NCBI RefSeq assembly: GCF_015751045.1 | Contig: NZ_BNJW01000003.1 | Location: 62,001 to 126,000, forward strand | Origin: Enterococcus lactis | GTDB taxonomy: Bacteria; Bacillota; Bacilli; Lactobacillales; Enterococcaceae | Direction of reading: 5' to 3' | Length of the DNA: 64,000 bases | Shown here: positions 50,316 through 62,349 of the stretch, piece by piece | How positions within the stretch are numbered: position 1 is the stretch's first letter | Layout: every line of letters starts with the position of its first letter | Notes under the pieces: generated by a model | Seen by the model: the letters and a program-made list of their open reading frames with translations, nothing else | Databases searched by the model: none | Told to the model about the DNA's origin: nothing | Program-made: the position numbers and the translations under genes

Positions 50316-50603
50316 TTAATCAAATAGCCAGCTAGATTTCACTAATTTATTGAATACGACATATTCTTTATCCAAATTGATGACCACTACTTCATAGCCT
50401 GCATTTAACCAGCCGTAGGCACCCTTTTCTGGATGTCTATAGTCATTTGCCCACCAATCTGTGCTTTCCCTGGCTGTTTTGGGAAGTCCGTTACTGGGAA
50501 ACAACAGTTCATCAAATTGGGTAAAGGTTAATGTTACTTGGGAGCCGCCGTTGTTCTTCAAATAATGCGTAATTGCATCATACTTTTTCATTCGTTCCTT
50601 CAT
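50316..50603 (-). CDS. Small uncharacterised protein (possibly DUF7662-like)
   Basis: A protein of about 95 residues with no signal or membrane segment. Visible pattern: YDAITHYLKN, LTFTQFDELL, GLPKTARESTDWWAND, GAYGWLNAGYEVVVINL. A LxF...LP.(S/T)A...WW(A/S)N...WL.AGY pattern is shared with a small domain family of unknown function that I associate with DUF7662; this needs a profile search. The start is uncertain: ATG at 50603 has AGGTGG eight bases upstream; a GTG at 50615 or ATG at 50591 are alternatives. It lies upstream of the EIIB promoter and is probably separate. Confidence 0.6.
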   Translation of the reverse strand: MKERMKKYDAITHYLKNNGGSQVTLTFTQFDELLFPSNGLPKTARESTDWWANDYRHPEKGAYGWLNAGYEVVVINLDKEYVVFNKLVKSSWLFD

Positions 50604-50668
50604 CCCCGGATCCACCTGCCTTTGTCTTTATTATCGCATACTACAGTAATTGCGCAACCGTTATAGTG

Positions 50669-50697
50669 TTGAAACAACCTAGAACTTTCTTTATACT
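50669..50697 (+). promoter_or_regulatory. yigZ promoter
   Basis: TTGAAA (50669-50674), 17-bp spacer, TATACT (50692-50697), about 33 bases ahead of the yigZ ATG; GAGGTG precedes the start. Confidence 0.75.
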
Positions 50698-50729
50698 GAA
50701 TAAAGCAACCGAAAAAAAGAGGTGACAAG

Positions 50730-51374
50730 ATGATCGAACGTTATCGTACAATCAAAGAAAATGGACAAAGTGAGATTGAAATCAAGAAATCACGCTTTAT
50801 CTGTTCTCTTAAACGAATAGAATCAGAAGAAGAAGCGAAAAACTTCATCCAAGAAATCAAAAAAGAACATTGGAAAGCAAACCATAACTGCAGCGCCTTC
50901 GTCATTGGCGAAAAAAATGAGATCCAACGTAGCAGCGATGATGGCGAACCAAGTGGAACGGCGGGCGTACCGATGTTGGAAGTCCTCAAAAAAAATCAAC
51001 TGATCAATGTAGCTGCAGTAGTCACTCGATATTTTGGAGGAACGAAACTCGGCACGGGCGGATTGATACGTGCATACACTCATGCGGTCTCTCAAGCATT
51101 GTCCGACATTGGAATCGTAGAAGGTACCTTGCAACAGGAGATCTCCGTAGTGATCACGTATCCGCAACTAGGAAAATTACAAAATTATCTTGAACTACAG
51201 CATTTTTTCATAAAAGAAATCCAATACACTGATCAAGTCATCGTCATCTGTGCAGTGGATGAAAAAAATGCTGACAGCTTTAAAGAATCCATCATTGAGC
51301 TGCTGAACGGACAAGTCCAATTTGAAGAAGGTCCTGTTTCTTATCACGAGCAACTGATAACTGATCATAGATAA
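50730..51374 (+). CDS. yigZ: YigZ/IMPACT-family protein
   Basis: A 214-residue cytosolic protein of the UPF0029/IMPACT family. The conserved core is KKSRFICSLKRIESEEEA, AFVIGEKNEIQRSSDDGEPSGTAGVPMLEVL and VVTRYFGGTKLGTGGLIRAY. The C-terminal ferredoxin-like domain starts at about 140. Function in bacteria is unclear; eukaryotic IMPACT affects translation control, and that is not transferable. It has its own consensus promoter and a terminator overlapping its stop. Confidence 0.92.
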   Translation: MIERYRTIKENGQSEIEIKKSRFICSLKRIESEEEAKNFIQEIKKEHWKANHNCSAFVIGEKNEIQRSSDDGEPSGTAGVPMLEVLKKNQLINVAAVVTRYFGGTKLGTGGLIRAYTHAVSQALSDIGIVEGTLQQEISVVITYPQLGKLQNYLELQHFFIKEIQYTDQVIVICAVDEKNADSFKESIIELLNGQVQFEEGPVSYHEQLITDHR

Positions 51375-51434
51375 AAACAGGTGATTCTGATTCTCTTTTT
51401 TTCGAATAAGGAATCAGGGATCACCTGTTTTTTA
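51374..51434. terminator. Bidirectional terminator between yigZ and gntR-like gene
   Basis: AAAAACAGGTGAT ... GATTC/GAATC ... ATCACCTGTTTTTT with A/T runs at both sides. It overlaps the stops of both convergent genes. Confidence 0.88.
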
Positions 51435-52139
51435 TTTTTCCAAATAAAACTCAAAACGATTTCCTACATATTGCGTACGCACATACTCAAATGGCGTACC
51501 ATCTTCAAAATAGGAAATCTGACGCAAACGAAGAACGGCATCTCCTCGTTTCACCTCTAAATAGTCTGCGATTTTCTCAGAAGCCAATACAGCAGTAATC
51601 GTTTGATTCGCTGGACCGATTTTTTTCCCGCCTTTTTCTTCTAATGTGCGATACAGCGATTCAGTAATCTCTGCTTTGCTGTAGCCATCGATCAGCTTTT
51701 GCGGAACACTGGCTACTTCAAAACAAATAGGGACATCATCTGCATAACGAATACGCTCCATTCGCAAGATCGTGTCATCTTTACTCAAGTTTAGTTTTTC
51801 CATTTCACTTGAGCTTGGCGAAGTCAAAAAGTAAGAGATTGTTCGACTAGAAGGTACTCTATTTTGCGATTCCATGATTTCTGTAAAACTTGTCGCGCCA
51901 GACATCTTTTCTTGTACTTTTTCTCGCGCAACATATGTACCCGAACCGATCTTTCTTTCTAAGATTCCTTCATCTGCCAAGTTTTGAATTGCTTGTCTCA
52001 ACGTCATACGGCTGACATTGAATTTCACTGCTAATTCTCTTTCTGAAGGAAGACGGTCTCCGACTTTCCATATACCTTGTTCGATTTCATTTTTTAATTG
52101 GTCATGAATCTGTATATATACAGGTAATTGATTCGACAT
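51432..52139 (-). CDS. GntR/HutC-family transcriptional regulator (NagR/YvoA-like)
   Basis: A 235-residue regulator: N-terminal winged HTH (PVYIQIHDQLKNEIEQG ... LPSERELAVKFNVSRMTLRQAIQNLADEGILERKIGSGTYV) and C-terminal UTRA effector domain (about 85-233). The start at 52139 has AAGGACGG upstream. UTRA regulators respond to sugar phosphates such as glucosamine-6-phosphate. Its promoter carries a palindrome between -35 and -10, so it is likely autorepressed. No target metabolic gene is adjacent, so the regulon lies elsewhere. Confidence 0.9.
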   Translation of the reverse strand: MSNQLPVYIQIHDQLKNEIEQGIWKVGDRLPSERELAVKFNVSRMTLRQAIQNLADEGILERKIGSGTYVAREKVQEKMSGATSFTEIMESQNRVPSSRTISYFLTSPSSSEMEKLNLSKDDTILRMERIRYADDVPICFEVASVPQKLIDGYSKAEITESLYRTLEEKGGKKIGPANQTITAVLASEKIADYLEVKRGDAVLRLRQISYFEDGTPFEYVRTQYVGNRFEFYLEK

Positions 52140-52167
52140 AACGTACACCCGTCCTTTCGTTTCTTCT

Positions 52168-52196
52168 ATTATAACTGGTATATACCTGATTCACAA
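52168..52196 (-). promoter_or_regulatory. GntR-gene promoter with internal operator
   Basis: TTGTGA (52196-52191), 17-bp spacer, TATAAT (52173-52168). The spacer holds AGGTATATACCAGT (52187-52174) with the palindrome GGTATATACC, placed to block polymerase. A related palindrome CTGTATATATACAG lies inside the coding start at 52110-52123. Confidence 0.75.
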
Positions 52197-52304
52197 CTGA
52201 AAAAGATAAAGGATTCTATCCATAAACAGATGATGTAGGTACAAATCCTTCTTCCCATTCCTATTAATAGAATTCATTTTCTAGATATGTCCTATTGAGA
52301 AAAT

Positions 52305-52354
52305 AACAAAAGACCCTATAATCGCTGAAAATGCCGATTTATGGATCTTTTGTT
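52305..52354 (-). terminator. Terminator after the 56-residue protein gene
   Basis: AACAAAAGA ... TCTTTTGTT with inner CATAAATCG/CGATTATAG pairing, followed on the minus strand by ATTTTC. Confidence 0.65.
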
Positions 52355-52358
52355 ATTA

Positions 52359-52529
52359 TTAGCGGTTTTTAGCCATCCATTTTTTGGTATGATTCGTTGG
52401 GCGTTTTGATTTTACATGGACTGCTTTTTCACCTTTTTTAGGAATGTTCACTTCGATATCGTATTTTTCTGATTTGACCAAGTCATATAACTTTTCAGCT
52501 GCTTCGTCTACTTTTTCTTTCCACTTCAT
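52359..52529 (-). CDS. Small basic protein, 56 residues, unknown function
   Basis: Open frame from ATG 52529 to TAA at 52361-52359, below usual ORF cut-offs. The product starts MKWKEKVDEAAEKLYDLV, has a basic middle (IEVNIPKKGEKAVHVKSKR) and ends KKWMAKNR. It is highly charged, with no membrane segment or cysteine. A strong ribosome binding site (GGAGGGG at 8 nt) and a following terminator support it as real. I do not recognise the family. The basic character would suit a nucleic-acid or ribosome contact, but that is a guess. Confidence 0.75.
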   Translation of the reverse strand: MKWKEKVDEAAEKLYDLVKSEKYDIEVNIPKKGEKAVHVKSKRPTNHTKKWMAKNR

Positions 52530-52607
52530 TTTGACCCCTCCAATTTTTTTTGTTAACTTAACTCTATCTTAATTTGACAGAATCTTCAAGGAACAAGGTA
52601 GCAAAGC

Positions 52608-52636
52608 AAAAAAAGAGCTCTCGAACTTACGAGAGC
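52608..52636 (-). terminator. Terminator of the tRNA operon
   Basis: GCTCTCG, six-base loop, CGAGAGC on the minus strand, then CTTTTTTTTGC. Confidence 0.88.
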
Positions 52637-52652
52637 CTACGGTTGTGCTATA

Positions 52653-52724
52653 CTGGGGTAGCTGGATTCGAACCAACGCATGAGGGAGTCAAAGTCCCTT
52701 GCCTTACCGCTTGGCTATACCCCA
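52653..52724 (-). tRNA. trnQ: tRNA-Gln (UUG)
   Basis: Acceptor stem TGGGGTA/TACCCCA, D-arm AGCCAAGCGG, anticodon arm GGGACTTTGACTCCC with loop CTTTGAC (anticodon TTG), and T-arm GGTTCGAATCC. Discriminator G; CCA not encoded. Second gene of a two-tRNA transcript. Confidence 0.97.
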
Positions 52725-52730
52725 ATGAAA

Positions 52731-52811
52731 TGGAGGAGAGTGGATTCGAACCACTGAACCCTAAGGAACGGATTTACAGTCCGTCGCGTTTAGCCACTTC
52801 GCTACTCCTCC
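52731..52811 (-). tRNA. trnY: tRNA-Tyr (GUA)
   Basis: Acceptor GGAGGAG/CTCCTCC, anticodon arm ACGGACTGTAAATCCGT with loop CTGTAAA (anticodon GTA), a long variable arm as expected for tyrosine, and T-arm GTGGTTCGAATCCAC. CCA not encoded. Confidence 0.97.
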
Positions 52812-52839
52812 GAAAGGTTTGTATCAACCTGACTTAGTT

Positions 52840-52868
52840 ATAATACCTAATTTTCCAGATTTTTGCAA
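52840..52868 (-). promoter_or_regulatory. Promoter of the tRNA-Tyr/tRNA-Gln operon
   Basis: TTGCAA (52868-52863), 17-bp spacer, TATTAT (52845-52840), about 30 bases before the tRNA-Tyr 5' end. Confidence 0.7.
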
Positions 52869-52898
52869 CCCTTTATTGAAAGTTTTTTTGATATTTTT

Positions 52899-53132
52899 TT
52901 ATTCGTGCAGATTCCAGTGACGAATCACTGTTTCTATCGCGTTTTCAAGACTTTTTTCTTTTCCAAAATCTTCTTCACCAAAGAAAATTTCATATTCTTT
53001 TGGTCCATAGGCTAAAATTTCACCAATCATTTTTTTTCCTATAAATAACTGAGTGACTTCATAATTCTTACCTTTGATATCTTTTTTTACTTCTTCGATA
53101 CGTACTTCAATATCTTTATTTTTTTTTGACAT
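52899..53132 (-). CDS. Small conserved protein, DUF2969-like
   Basis: About 77 residues, starting MSKKNKDIEVRIEEVKKDIKG, with a compact alpha/beta look (YEVTQLFIGKKMIGEILAYG, then a helical end LENAIETVIRHWNLHE). It resembles the DUF2969 family found in Lactobacillales, of unknown function; the match is from memory of its pattern. Start chosen at 53132 with GAGAGGTG upstream; GTG at 53141 is possible. Located just upstream of the tRNA operon promoter. Confidence 0.7.
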   Translation of the reverse strand: MSKKNKDIEVRIEEVKKDIKGKNYEVTQLFIGKKMIGEILAYGPKEYEIFFGEEDFGKEKSLENAIETVIRHWNLHE

Positions 53133-53245
53133 CATTTTCACCTCTCAGACATTTTATCATATTGCAGCCAATAAAACATTCCTTAGGCAAAAATCTCTTG
53201 TCCATTTCATCTTCTTTTATGCAAGAAGTGACTTCTCTAAAGCTT

Positions 53246-54130
53246 TTAATTCTCCCCTTGACCTATAGCGATATAGTTGGCCGCTGCGCCTACAAGGTTA
53301 GCATCGTTTCTGTATTCACACAATAGGATCTGTGGCTCGAAATCATGCAGGTCGAATTGATCTGTCAACTTCTTCATTCTACTTTGGATCTCATCGATGA
53401 GCCCATCCTTTGCAGAAACGCCACCGCCTAATACGATAACTTCCGGATCGAATGAAAATTGGATACTGAATAAACCTTTTGCAAGGTACGTATAAAAGCT
53501 CTCAACTTCTTCTTTTGCTATTTCATCCCCAGTTTCTGCTAATTCAAAGACGTCTTTTCCGGTATAAGTATTCTTATCGACTCCTTTGCGTTCACAATAC
53601 CGCCAAGCCATCTGTACGGCTGTACCAAGTTTACTAAATGTCTGATCGCCCTCTAAGAACATCAAACCGAACTCTCCACCATAAAGATGTGCACCTTTAT
53701 TGATTTGGCCTTTCGTGAACATCGCCCCACCAATCCCAGTTCCTACCACGACAAAAGCAACATCTTGATAATCACGAGCAGCTCCTTCATAAAACTCAGC
53801 CATTCCGGCACAGTTGGCGTCATTTTCAATCGTTACCGGAAGTTGAAACAAAGTTTCCAAATCTCTAAAAATATTAAAGCCATGAATATAAGGGATCGCA
53901 CTGATTCCCTCAATTACCTGTTTCTCATTATTCACTACTCCAGGTGAGCTGATCCCAATTCCTTCAATCTCAAAAGAAAGACACATGTCTTTATAGACTT
54001 GTAATAATTGCGCTTTCATCTCTTCCCAAGATTCGGGCGTTGCAAATTGGCCCTTGCCTTTGACATCTTTACTATCCCAACAACCATATTTGACAGCCGA
54101 CCCGCCAAAATCAAAAACTAATATCCCCAT
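53246..54130 (-). CDS. ROK-family sugar kinase without the zinc motif (BglK-like)
   Basis: A 294-residue cytosolic kinase. ATP-binding DFGGSAVKYG (about 7-16), substrate motif IENDANCAGMAEFYEGAARD with the catalytic Asp, and FVVVGTGIGGAMF. After GAHLYGGEFG, the CxCGxxGCxE zinc motif of typical ROK glucokinases is absent, as in beta-glucoside kinases and some other ROK subgroups. A beta-glucoside or amino-sugar kinase is therefore more likely than glucokinase. The start at 54130 has AGGAG upstream. Monocistronic. Confidence 0.85.
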   Translation of the reverse strand: MGILVFDFGGSAVKYGCWDSKDVKGKGQFATPESWEEMKAQLLQVYKDMCLSFEIEGIGISSPGVVNNEKQVIEGISAIPYIHGFNIFRDLETLFQLPVTIENDANCAGMAEFYEGAARDYQDVAFVVVGTGIGGAMFTKGQINKGAHLYGGEFGLMFLEGDQTFSKLGTAVQMAWRYCERKGVDKNTYTGKDVFELAETGDEIAKEEVESFYTYLAKGLFSIQFSFDPEVIVLGGGVSAKDGLIDEIQSRMKKLTDQFDLHDFEPQILLCEYRNDANLVGAAANYIAIGQGEN

Positions 54131-54211
54131 AAACATATTCTCCTTTTTGCTTGCTAAAGCTATTGTAATGTATATGTTTAGTATTTGAAAGCATTTTCTC
54201 GGATCACAAGT

Positions 54212-54682
54212 CTATTCGTTAAAGCTGGTTTTGTGTAAGTGAATTGCTAAAATCACTTGATCTCGCAAATGTTCTCCGTTCTCAAAAATCGGTTTAGAAT
54301 AATGATGGATAAAATAGTCTTTGACTCGACCAACCTCCACATAGCCCATTTTTTGATAGAGATGTAACGCAGCACTGCTAGTACTGCCGGTTCGTATGAT
54401 GATCTGAGTTTGACTGGAAGCGAGCTGTGAAAGCTCCTGAAAAGCTGTCTCAAGGAGTTTCCCACCAATCCCTTTTCCTTGATGCGAAGGTTCTACAGCT
54501 ACGTTAACGATTTCGAATTCTTTTTCCCTTACTATATAGATCAGTATACCTATTGTTTTTTCTTTTTCTTTCCATATCCAGCCGTTCCCCTTTGAAACAT
54601 ATACCTGAACTTTTTCTTTATCAGGATCTGCATCTAATAACAAGGACCATGGTAAATCTATCTTATTGAGTTCTTCGATCAT
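54212..54682 (-). CDS. GNAT-family N-acetyltransferase
   Basis: A 156-residue acyl-CoA-dependent acetyltransferase. The acetyl-CoA-binding motif is VAVEPSHQGKGIGGKLLETAFQEL (R/Q-x-x-G-x-G/A as QGKGIG), followed by IIIRTGSTSSAALHLYQKMGYVEVGRVKDYF, the usual end of the fold. Substrate unknown. AGGT precedes the ATG. It is next to, but not obviously coupled with, the ROK kinase gene. Confidence 0.85.
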   Translation of the reverse strand: MIEELNKIDLPWSLLLDADPDKEKVQVYVSKGNGWIWKEKEKTIGILIYIVREKEFEIVNVAVEPSHQGKGIGGKLLETAFQELSQLASSQTQIIIRTGSTSSAALHLYQKMGYVEVGRVKDYFIHHYSKPIFENGEHLRDQVILAIHLHKTSFNE

Positions 54683-54740
54683 TTTTGACCTCCATATATG
54701 TAGTCATGAAGTCGTTGCTTTGATAGTCACTCTCTCTTTT

Positions 54741-54899
54741 CTTTATTGCCCAGTACTCCCCGTATTTTTCACAATCTTTTTTGACGGTGTTCAAAATCCA
54801 GCGCTTCGACAATAACTCACAATTTTGCAAAATATGGGAAGCTATTTTCCAAATTATTTCTTTATTGTTCAGTGCTACCCGTATTTTTCACAACCTTTT
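54741..54899. repeat. EFAR-like element with a partial tandem copy
   Basis: The segment CTTTATTG..CAGT.CT.CCCGTATTTTTCACAA occurs at 54741-54775 and again at 54860-54893. Between them are GACGGTGTTCAAAATCCAGC and the paired arms AATATGGGAAGCTATTTTCCAAATT. The right border CACAACC is present. The last about 37 bases lie inside the yidD reading frame and encode its end. Confidence 0.7.
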
Positions 54900-55158
54900 C
54901 ATAATCTGGTTCTTTTTTATCTTTCTTATTTCTCGTTAATTGAAAGGTCAAAGGTACATAGTCAATACCGCCTTTGACAAAGGGATGACAGCGTAAGATC
55001 CGAGCCGTTCCCATTACCGTCCCTTTTAGCGCACCATGAGTTTGAATTGCTTTTATCATATAATTAGAACAGGTTGGATAATAGCGGCAACTAGGAGGAA
55101 ATGCAGGCGAAATAAAGCGCTGATATCCTCTAACTAAATAAATCAATATCTTCTTCAT
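54862..55158 (-). CDS. yidD: Membrane protein insertion efficiency factor YidD
   Basis: A 98-residue peripheral membrane protein with the family core [36 protein letters not shown] (residues about 3-38), then [20 protein letters not shown]. It assists YidC-dependent insertion. The C-terminal tail beyond about residue 82 ([13 protein letters not shown]) is encoded by the EFAR-like repeat and is not expected to be conserved. The ATG at 55158 follows GAAGGAATC; a TTG one codon earlier is less likely. Confidence 0.93.
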   Translation of the reverse strand: MKKILIYLVRGYQRFISPAFPPSCRYYPTCSNYMIKAIQTHGALKGTVMGTARILRCHPFVKGGIDYVPLTFQLTRNKKDKKEPDYEKVVKNTGSTEQ

Positions 55159-55289
55159 CAACTAGATTCCTTCTTTTCTTTTACTAAAAAAAGGGATCGC
55201 GACTAAAGTCAACGTTCCCTTCTGTTTTCTTTTATCCTATGCTGCTTCATAGCTCATTTCCTATCGACTAGAACCACCGTAATTAATTA

Positions 55290-55466
55290 TCAATGAAAAA
55301 AGTCTCGAATATGAATCCACAAGCTTGGTTGAAATACTTTAAATGGATTGCCACCACCGATGACGCCATATCCAATCATCGTTCCGGCTACAAAAAGAAG
55401 GATAAGTAATAAGATCACCACTAAAATCTTTATCAGAGTTAATAAGATATATCGTTGGTTACTCAT
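55290..55466 (-). CDS. epuA: EpuA-like small membrane protein
   Basis: A 58-residue frame (ATG 55466, TGA at 55292-55290), too short for most ORF tracks. MSNQRYILLT is followed by one long membrane helix (about 10-30), then MIGYGVIGGGNPFKVFQPSLW and a short tail. This is the pattern of the EpuA family, often mis-titled as an RNA polymerase beta subunit, found directly downstream of murA in streptococci. The same position is seen here, 12 bases after the murA stop with AAGGAAGTGG as RBS. Function unknown. Confidence 0.85.
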   Translation of the reverse strand: MSNQRYILLTLIKILVVILLLILLFVAGTMIGYGVIGGGNPFKVFQPSLWIHIRDFFH

Positions 55467-55478
55467 TCAGCCACTTCC

Positions 55479-56780
55479 TTATGCAATCGTTTGTGCTGTT
55501 TTTTCAGCAGGAGTTTGATCCATGTCTACACGTTCAACATCTGCACCTAATTTTTGTAGTTTGATATGGAAGTTATAATAGCCACGATCTAGATAATTCA
55601 AGTTACGGACACGTGTGATTCCATTTGCTTTCAAGCCAGCTAAAACTAATGCTGCTGCTGCACGCAAGTCTGTTGCATACACTTCCGCACCTTGCAATTC
55701 ATGGTTTCCATCCATGATTGCTACATTTCCATCGATTTTGACGTGGGCGTTCATACGGCGCATTTCTTCTAAATGTTGGAACCGATTTTCAAAAACTGTT
55801 TCAGTTACTACGCTTGTACCTTCTGCCACTAATTGGATGGCTGTCATTTGAGCTTGCATATCTGTAGGGAAACCAGGATGAGGCATCGTTTTTACATCTG
55901 TAGGTAAGATATGTTTTGGTCCGATGACACGGATTCCGCCTTCTTCTTCAATGATTTCTGCACCCATTTCGATCAATTTAGAAATCAATGGGCGGTTATG
56001 TTCAGAGATAGCATCAGCAATCAGTACATTGCCTTCTGTCATTGCAGCAGCGACCATAAAGGTACCAGCTTCGATACGATCTTGTACGATTGAATGGTTG
56101 ACTGCATGTAAATGATCAACGCCTTCGATACGCATTGTTTCAGTACCCGCTCCATAGACATGAGCACCCATTTTATTTAAAATATTTGCTAAATCAACGA
56201 TTTCTGGTTCGCGAGCTACGTTTTCAATGATGGTTGTTCCTTTTGCTTTTACGGCAGCCATCATGATATTTTGAGTAGCACCTACACTAGGAAAATCTAA
56301 ATAAATCGTGTTACCGATCAATTCATCTGCAATTGCTTCAATATAGCCGTTTTTTTGAATAATTTTTGCTCCTAAAGCTTGAAATCCTTTTAAATGTAAA
56401 TCGATTGGGCGTTTACCAATCGCACATCCACCAGGCATAGCCACTTTTGCATGTCCATTTCTAGCAAGTAGCGGTCCCATCACAACGATTGAAGCACGCA
56501 TTTGACTAACATATTCATAAGGCGCTTCGATCTCTAATTGTCTTGAAGCGTCGATTGTTACTTGATTCTTTTGTTCATCAAAATCTACATCTACATTTAA
56601 GTAACGAATCACTTGATTCATAGTGAAGACATCAGAAAGAATCGGAACGTTGTCTAATGTCGTAATACCTTCTTCTGCTAACAAACTGGCAGCTAAAATA
56701 GGCAATACAGCATTTTTAGCTCCTTCAATTCTTACTGTTCCATTTAATTGATTGCCACCTCTTACGATGATCTCTTCCAT
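55479..56780 (-). CDS. murA: UDP-N-acetylglucosamine 1-carboxyvinyltransferase
   Basis: A 433-residue enzyme transferring enolpyruvate to UDP-GlcNAc, the first committed step of peptidoglycan synthesis and the fosfomycin target. The catalytic cysteine is C119 in [19 protein letters not shown], so it is the fosfomycin-sensitive Cys type. N-terminal [27 protein letters not shown]. The ATG at 56780 follows GGAGGG; the frame to 56807 would include the RBS. Its position after the ATP synthase operon and a DUF1146 gene matches Bacillus murAA. Confidence 0.96.
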   Translation of the reverse strand: MEEIIVRGGNQLNGTVRIEGAKNAVLPILAASLLAEEGITTLDNVPILSDVFTMNQVIRYLNVDVDFDEQKNQVTIDASRQLEIEAPYEYVSQMRASIVVMGPLLARNGHAKVAMPGGCAIGKRPIDLHLKGFQALGAKIIQKNGYIEAIADELIGNTIYLDFPSVGATQNIMMAAVKAKGTTIIENVAREPEIVDLANILNKMGAHVYGAGTETMRIEGVDHLHAVNHSIVQDRIEAGTFMVAAAMTEGNVLIADAISEHNRPLISKLIEMGAEIIEEEGGIRVIGPKHILPTDVKTMPHPGFPTDMQAQMTAIQLVAEGTSVVTETVFENRFQHLEEMRRMNAHVKIDGNVAIMDGNHELQGAEVYATDLRAAAALVLAGLKANGITRVRNLNYLDRGYYNFHIKLQKLGADVERVDMDQTPAEKTAQTIA

Positions 56781-56879
56781 GTTGTTGTTCCCTCCAAAAA
56801 ATTCCAATGAGCATACACTTACTCAAAATCTTTTCTATTATAACACCCTTGCTTTTAAAATAGTACCTTTTTTTAAAAT

Positions 56880-57110
56880 TTACAGGCTAACGAAAAGATT
56901 TCGGCATAAAGCGATAACTTCTAAGAAAAAATTACTTGCAGTGTACCCTAAAAAAATTGAAAAAAGTACGATTGCCATTCTAATTTGCGTATTATGCATT
57001 GGTCTAAAAAAAGTCTCAATGCGTAACGAACGTAAAGACCAGAAGGCTAAGTAGATAAACGCCAAATGACTCACGATTCGAAGTATCGCATCAATTCCGT
57101 ATACTTGCAT
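56880..57110 (-). CDS. DUF1146-family membrane protein (YwzB-like)
   Basis: A 76-residue protein with two membrane helices (about 10-28 and 43-66) and a central RSLRIETFFRPMHNTQIRMA, the DUF1146 pattern. Function unknown. In Bacillus ywzB also lies between the atp operon and murAA, so the order is conserved. AAGGACG precedes the ATG. Separated from atpC by an EFAR-like element. Confidence 0.85.
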   Translation of the reverse strand: MQVYGIDAILRIVSHLAFIYLAFWSLRSLRIETFFRPMHNTQIRMAIVLFSIFLGYTASNFFLEVIALCRNLFVSL

Positions 57111-57251
57111 AATGACGTCCTTTCTAACAGTTGTTTTTATAATAACTAATAAAATGATAATACCATAAAATGTATAAAAGGAAAAACAAGTATACTTAAA
57201 AATAGAGGAATACCCTTACATTTTTAGGAAATAAGGGAAAAAATATGCAAA

Positions 57252-57432
57252 AAAAGAGACTGAGACAAAAGTCTTGTCTCAGTCCTTTATTCTAAATAAA
57301 CGGTGTTCTCCTGCCAACTCCTCGGTCACAAGCCACAATATTCATCAAACATGAGAACCTGTTTTTTTTAATTTGTTCCTTGTGACCTCGGAGCTGAATG
57401 GCAGGCTCACGACCTCTGATACACGGATAAAC
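57252..57432. repeat. EFAR-like element with terminator, after the ATP synthase operon
   Basis: Terminator module GACTGAGACAA, AAGTC, TTGTCTCAGTC (about 57257-57283) with T-rich flank, then TAAATAAACGGTGTTCTCCTGCC. Long arms CTCCTCGGTCACAAG ... CTTGTGACCTCGGAG and TGGCAGG pair, and the right border is CACGACCTC. It occupies most of the 336-base gap between the DUF1146 gene and atpC and terminates the atp operon. Confidence 0.78.
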
Positions 57433-57446
57433 ATCCGCTTCTCATT

Positions 57447-57869
57447 TTATGAGTGCTTAGATACTTTAATACGATTGATTGCTCGATGCAACGCAACAGT
57501 TGCCCGCTTCAATTCGTTCGTATCTTGTTTTGCTTTTGCTTCTTCGATCTGGCGTTCTGCACGTTGTTTTGCACGTTCCGCACGAGATACATCGATATCC
57601 CGTTCACGTTCCGCACTATCAGCAACGATTGAAACAACATTATCACGCACTTCCATGATTCCGCCATTCACAGCAATCCAATCGACATGGGTATCTGAAT
57701 CTGTCCGTTTTACACGAACTTCATCAATCGTCAAAGGAACGATGATCGGTGCATGTTTAGGCAAAATCCCAAGCTCACCAGCTGTCGTACGTGCGACGAC
57801 GATAGCTGCATGGTGATCATAGACCAAACCGGCAGGAGTTACCACATTTACTGTTAAATATTGATCCAT
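57447..57869 (-). CDS. atpC: ATP synthase epsilon subunit
   Basis: A 140-residue subunit of the F1 central stalk. The N-terminal beta-barrel has [42 protein letters not shown]; the C-terminal helical hairpin (about 90-140) has [21 protein letters not shown]. The C-terminal helices usually inhibit ATP hydrolysis. Last gene of the atp operon, 13 bases after atpD. Confidence 0.96.
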   Translation of the reverse strand: MDQYLTVNVVTPAGLVYDHHAAIVVARTTAGELGILPKHAPIIVPLTIDEVRVKRTDSDTHVDWIAVNGGIMEVRDNVVSIVADSAERERDIDVSRAERAKQRAERQIEEAKAKQDTNELKRATVALHRAINRIKVSKHS

Positions 57870-57882
57870 GGGGCACCCCTTT

Positions 57883-60214
<2,332 letters not shown>

Positions 60215-60227
60215 TCATCTCACCTCA

Positions 60228-61793
<1,566 letters not shown>

Positions 61794-61806
61794 CTACCTC
61801 TTTGTA

Positions 61807-62349
61807 CTATCTATTTAATTGATTACGCATTTTTTCTAATTGCGTGCGAATGCTTCCGTCGATTACTCGATGGTTGGCTTCAACAATCGCGCCACCAATA
61901 ATAGAAGAATCAACGATTTGTTTTAATTCAACTGATTGATAGTCCATTGTTTTTGCAACATTCTTTTCTAATTGTATTCGTTGTTCGTCTGAAAGTGGGA
62001 CTGCTGTTGTGACACTTCCCAATAGTAACCCTTGATGTTCATCATATCGACGTTCATATTCTTCGATCATGAACAAAAGGTCATCCATTCGGTTATACTC
62101 ATAAACAACTTCTAAAAAGTTTTTAACGATCCCATCATAACCGCTGACAAGCTTGTCCATGATTTCTCGTTTTTCATGAGGTTCTAGACGAACATCACTT
62201 AACATATTTCCTAATCCAGGTACTTGTTCATAGATTTGACGTAAACTTACGAGATCTTGATAGATTTCTTCTGCTTGATTTGAATCGATCGCCAGTTCAA
62301 ATAAAGCTTTCCCGTAACGTCTTCCTACTGTATATTTATCTAGTTTCAT
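61807..62349 (-). CDS. atpH: ATP synthase delta subunit
   Basis: A 180-residue peripheral stalk subunit linking F1 to subunit b. N-terminal KYTVGRRYGKALFELAIDSNQ helical bundle and the C-terminal family motif VKNFLEVVYEYNRMDDL ... VDSSIIGGAIVEANHRVIDGSIRTQL. It overlaps the atpF end by 14 bases, implying coupled translation. Confidence 0.97.
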   Translation of the reverse strand: MKLDKYTVGRRYGKALFELAIDSNQAEEIYQDLVSLRQIYEQVPGLGNMLSDVRLEPHEKREIMDKLVSGYDGIVKNFLEVVYEYNRMDDLLFMIEEYERRYDEHQGLLLGSVTTAVPLSDEQRIQLEKNVAKTMDYQSVELKQIVDSSIIGGAIVEANHRVIDGSIRTQLEKMRNQLNR

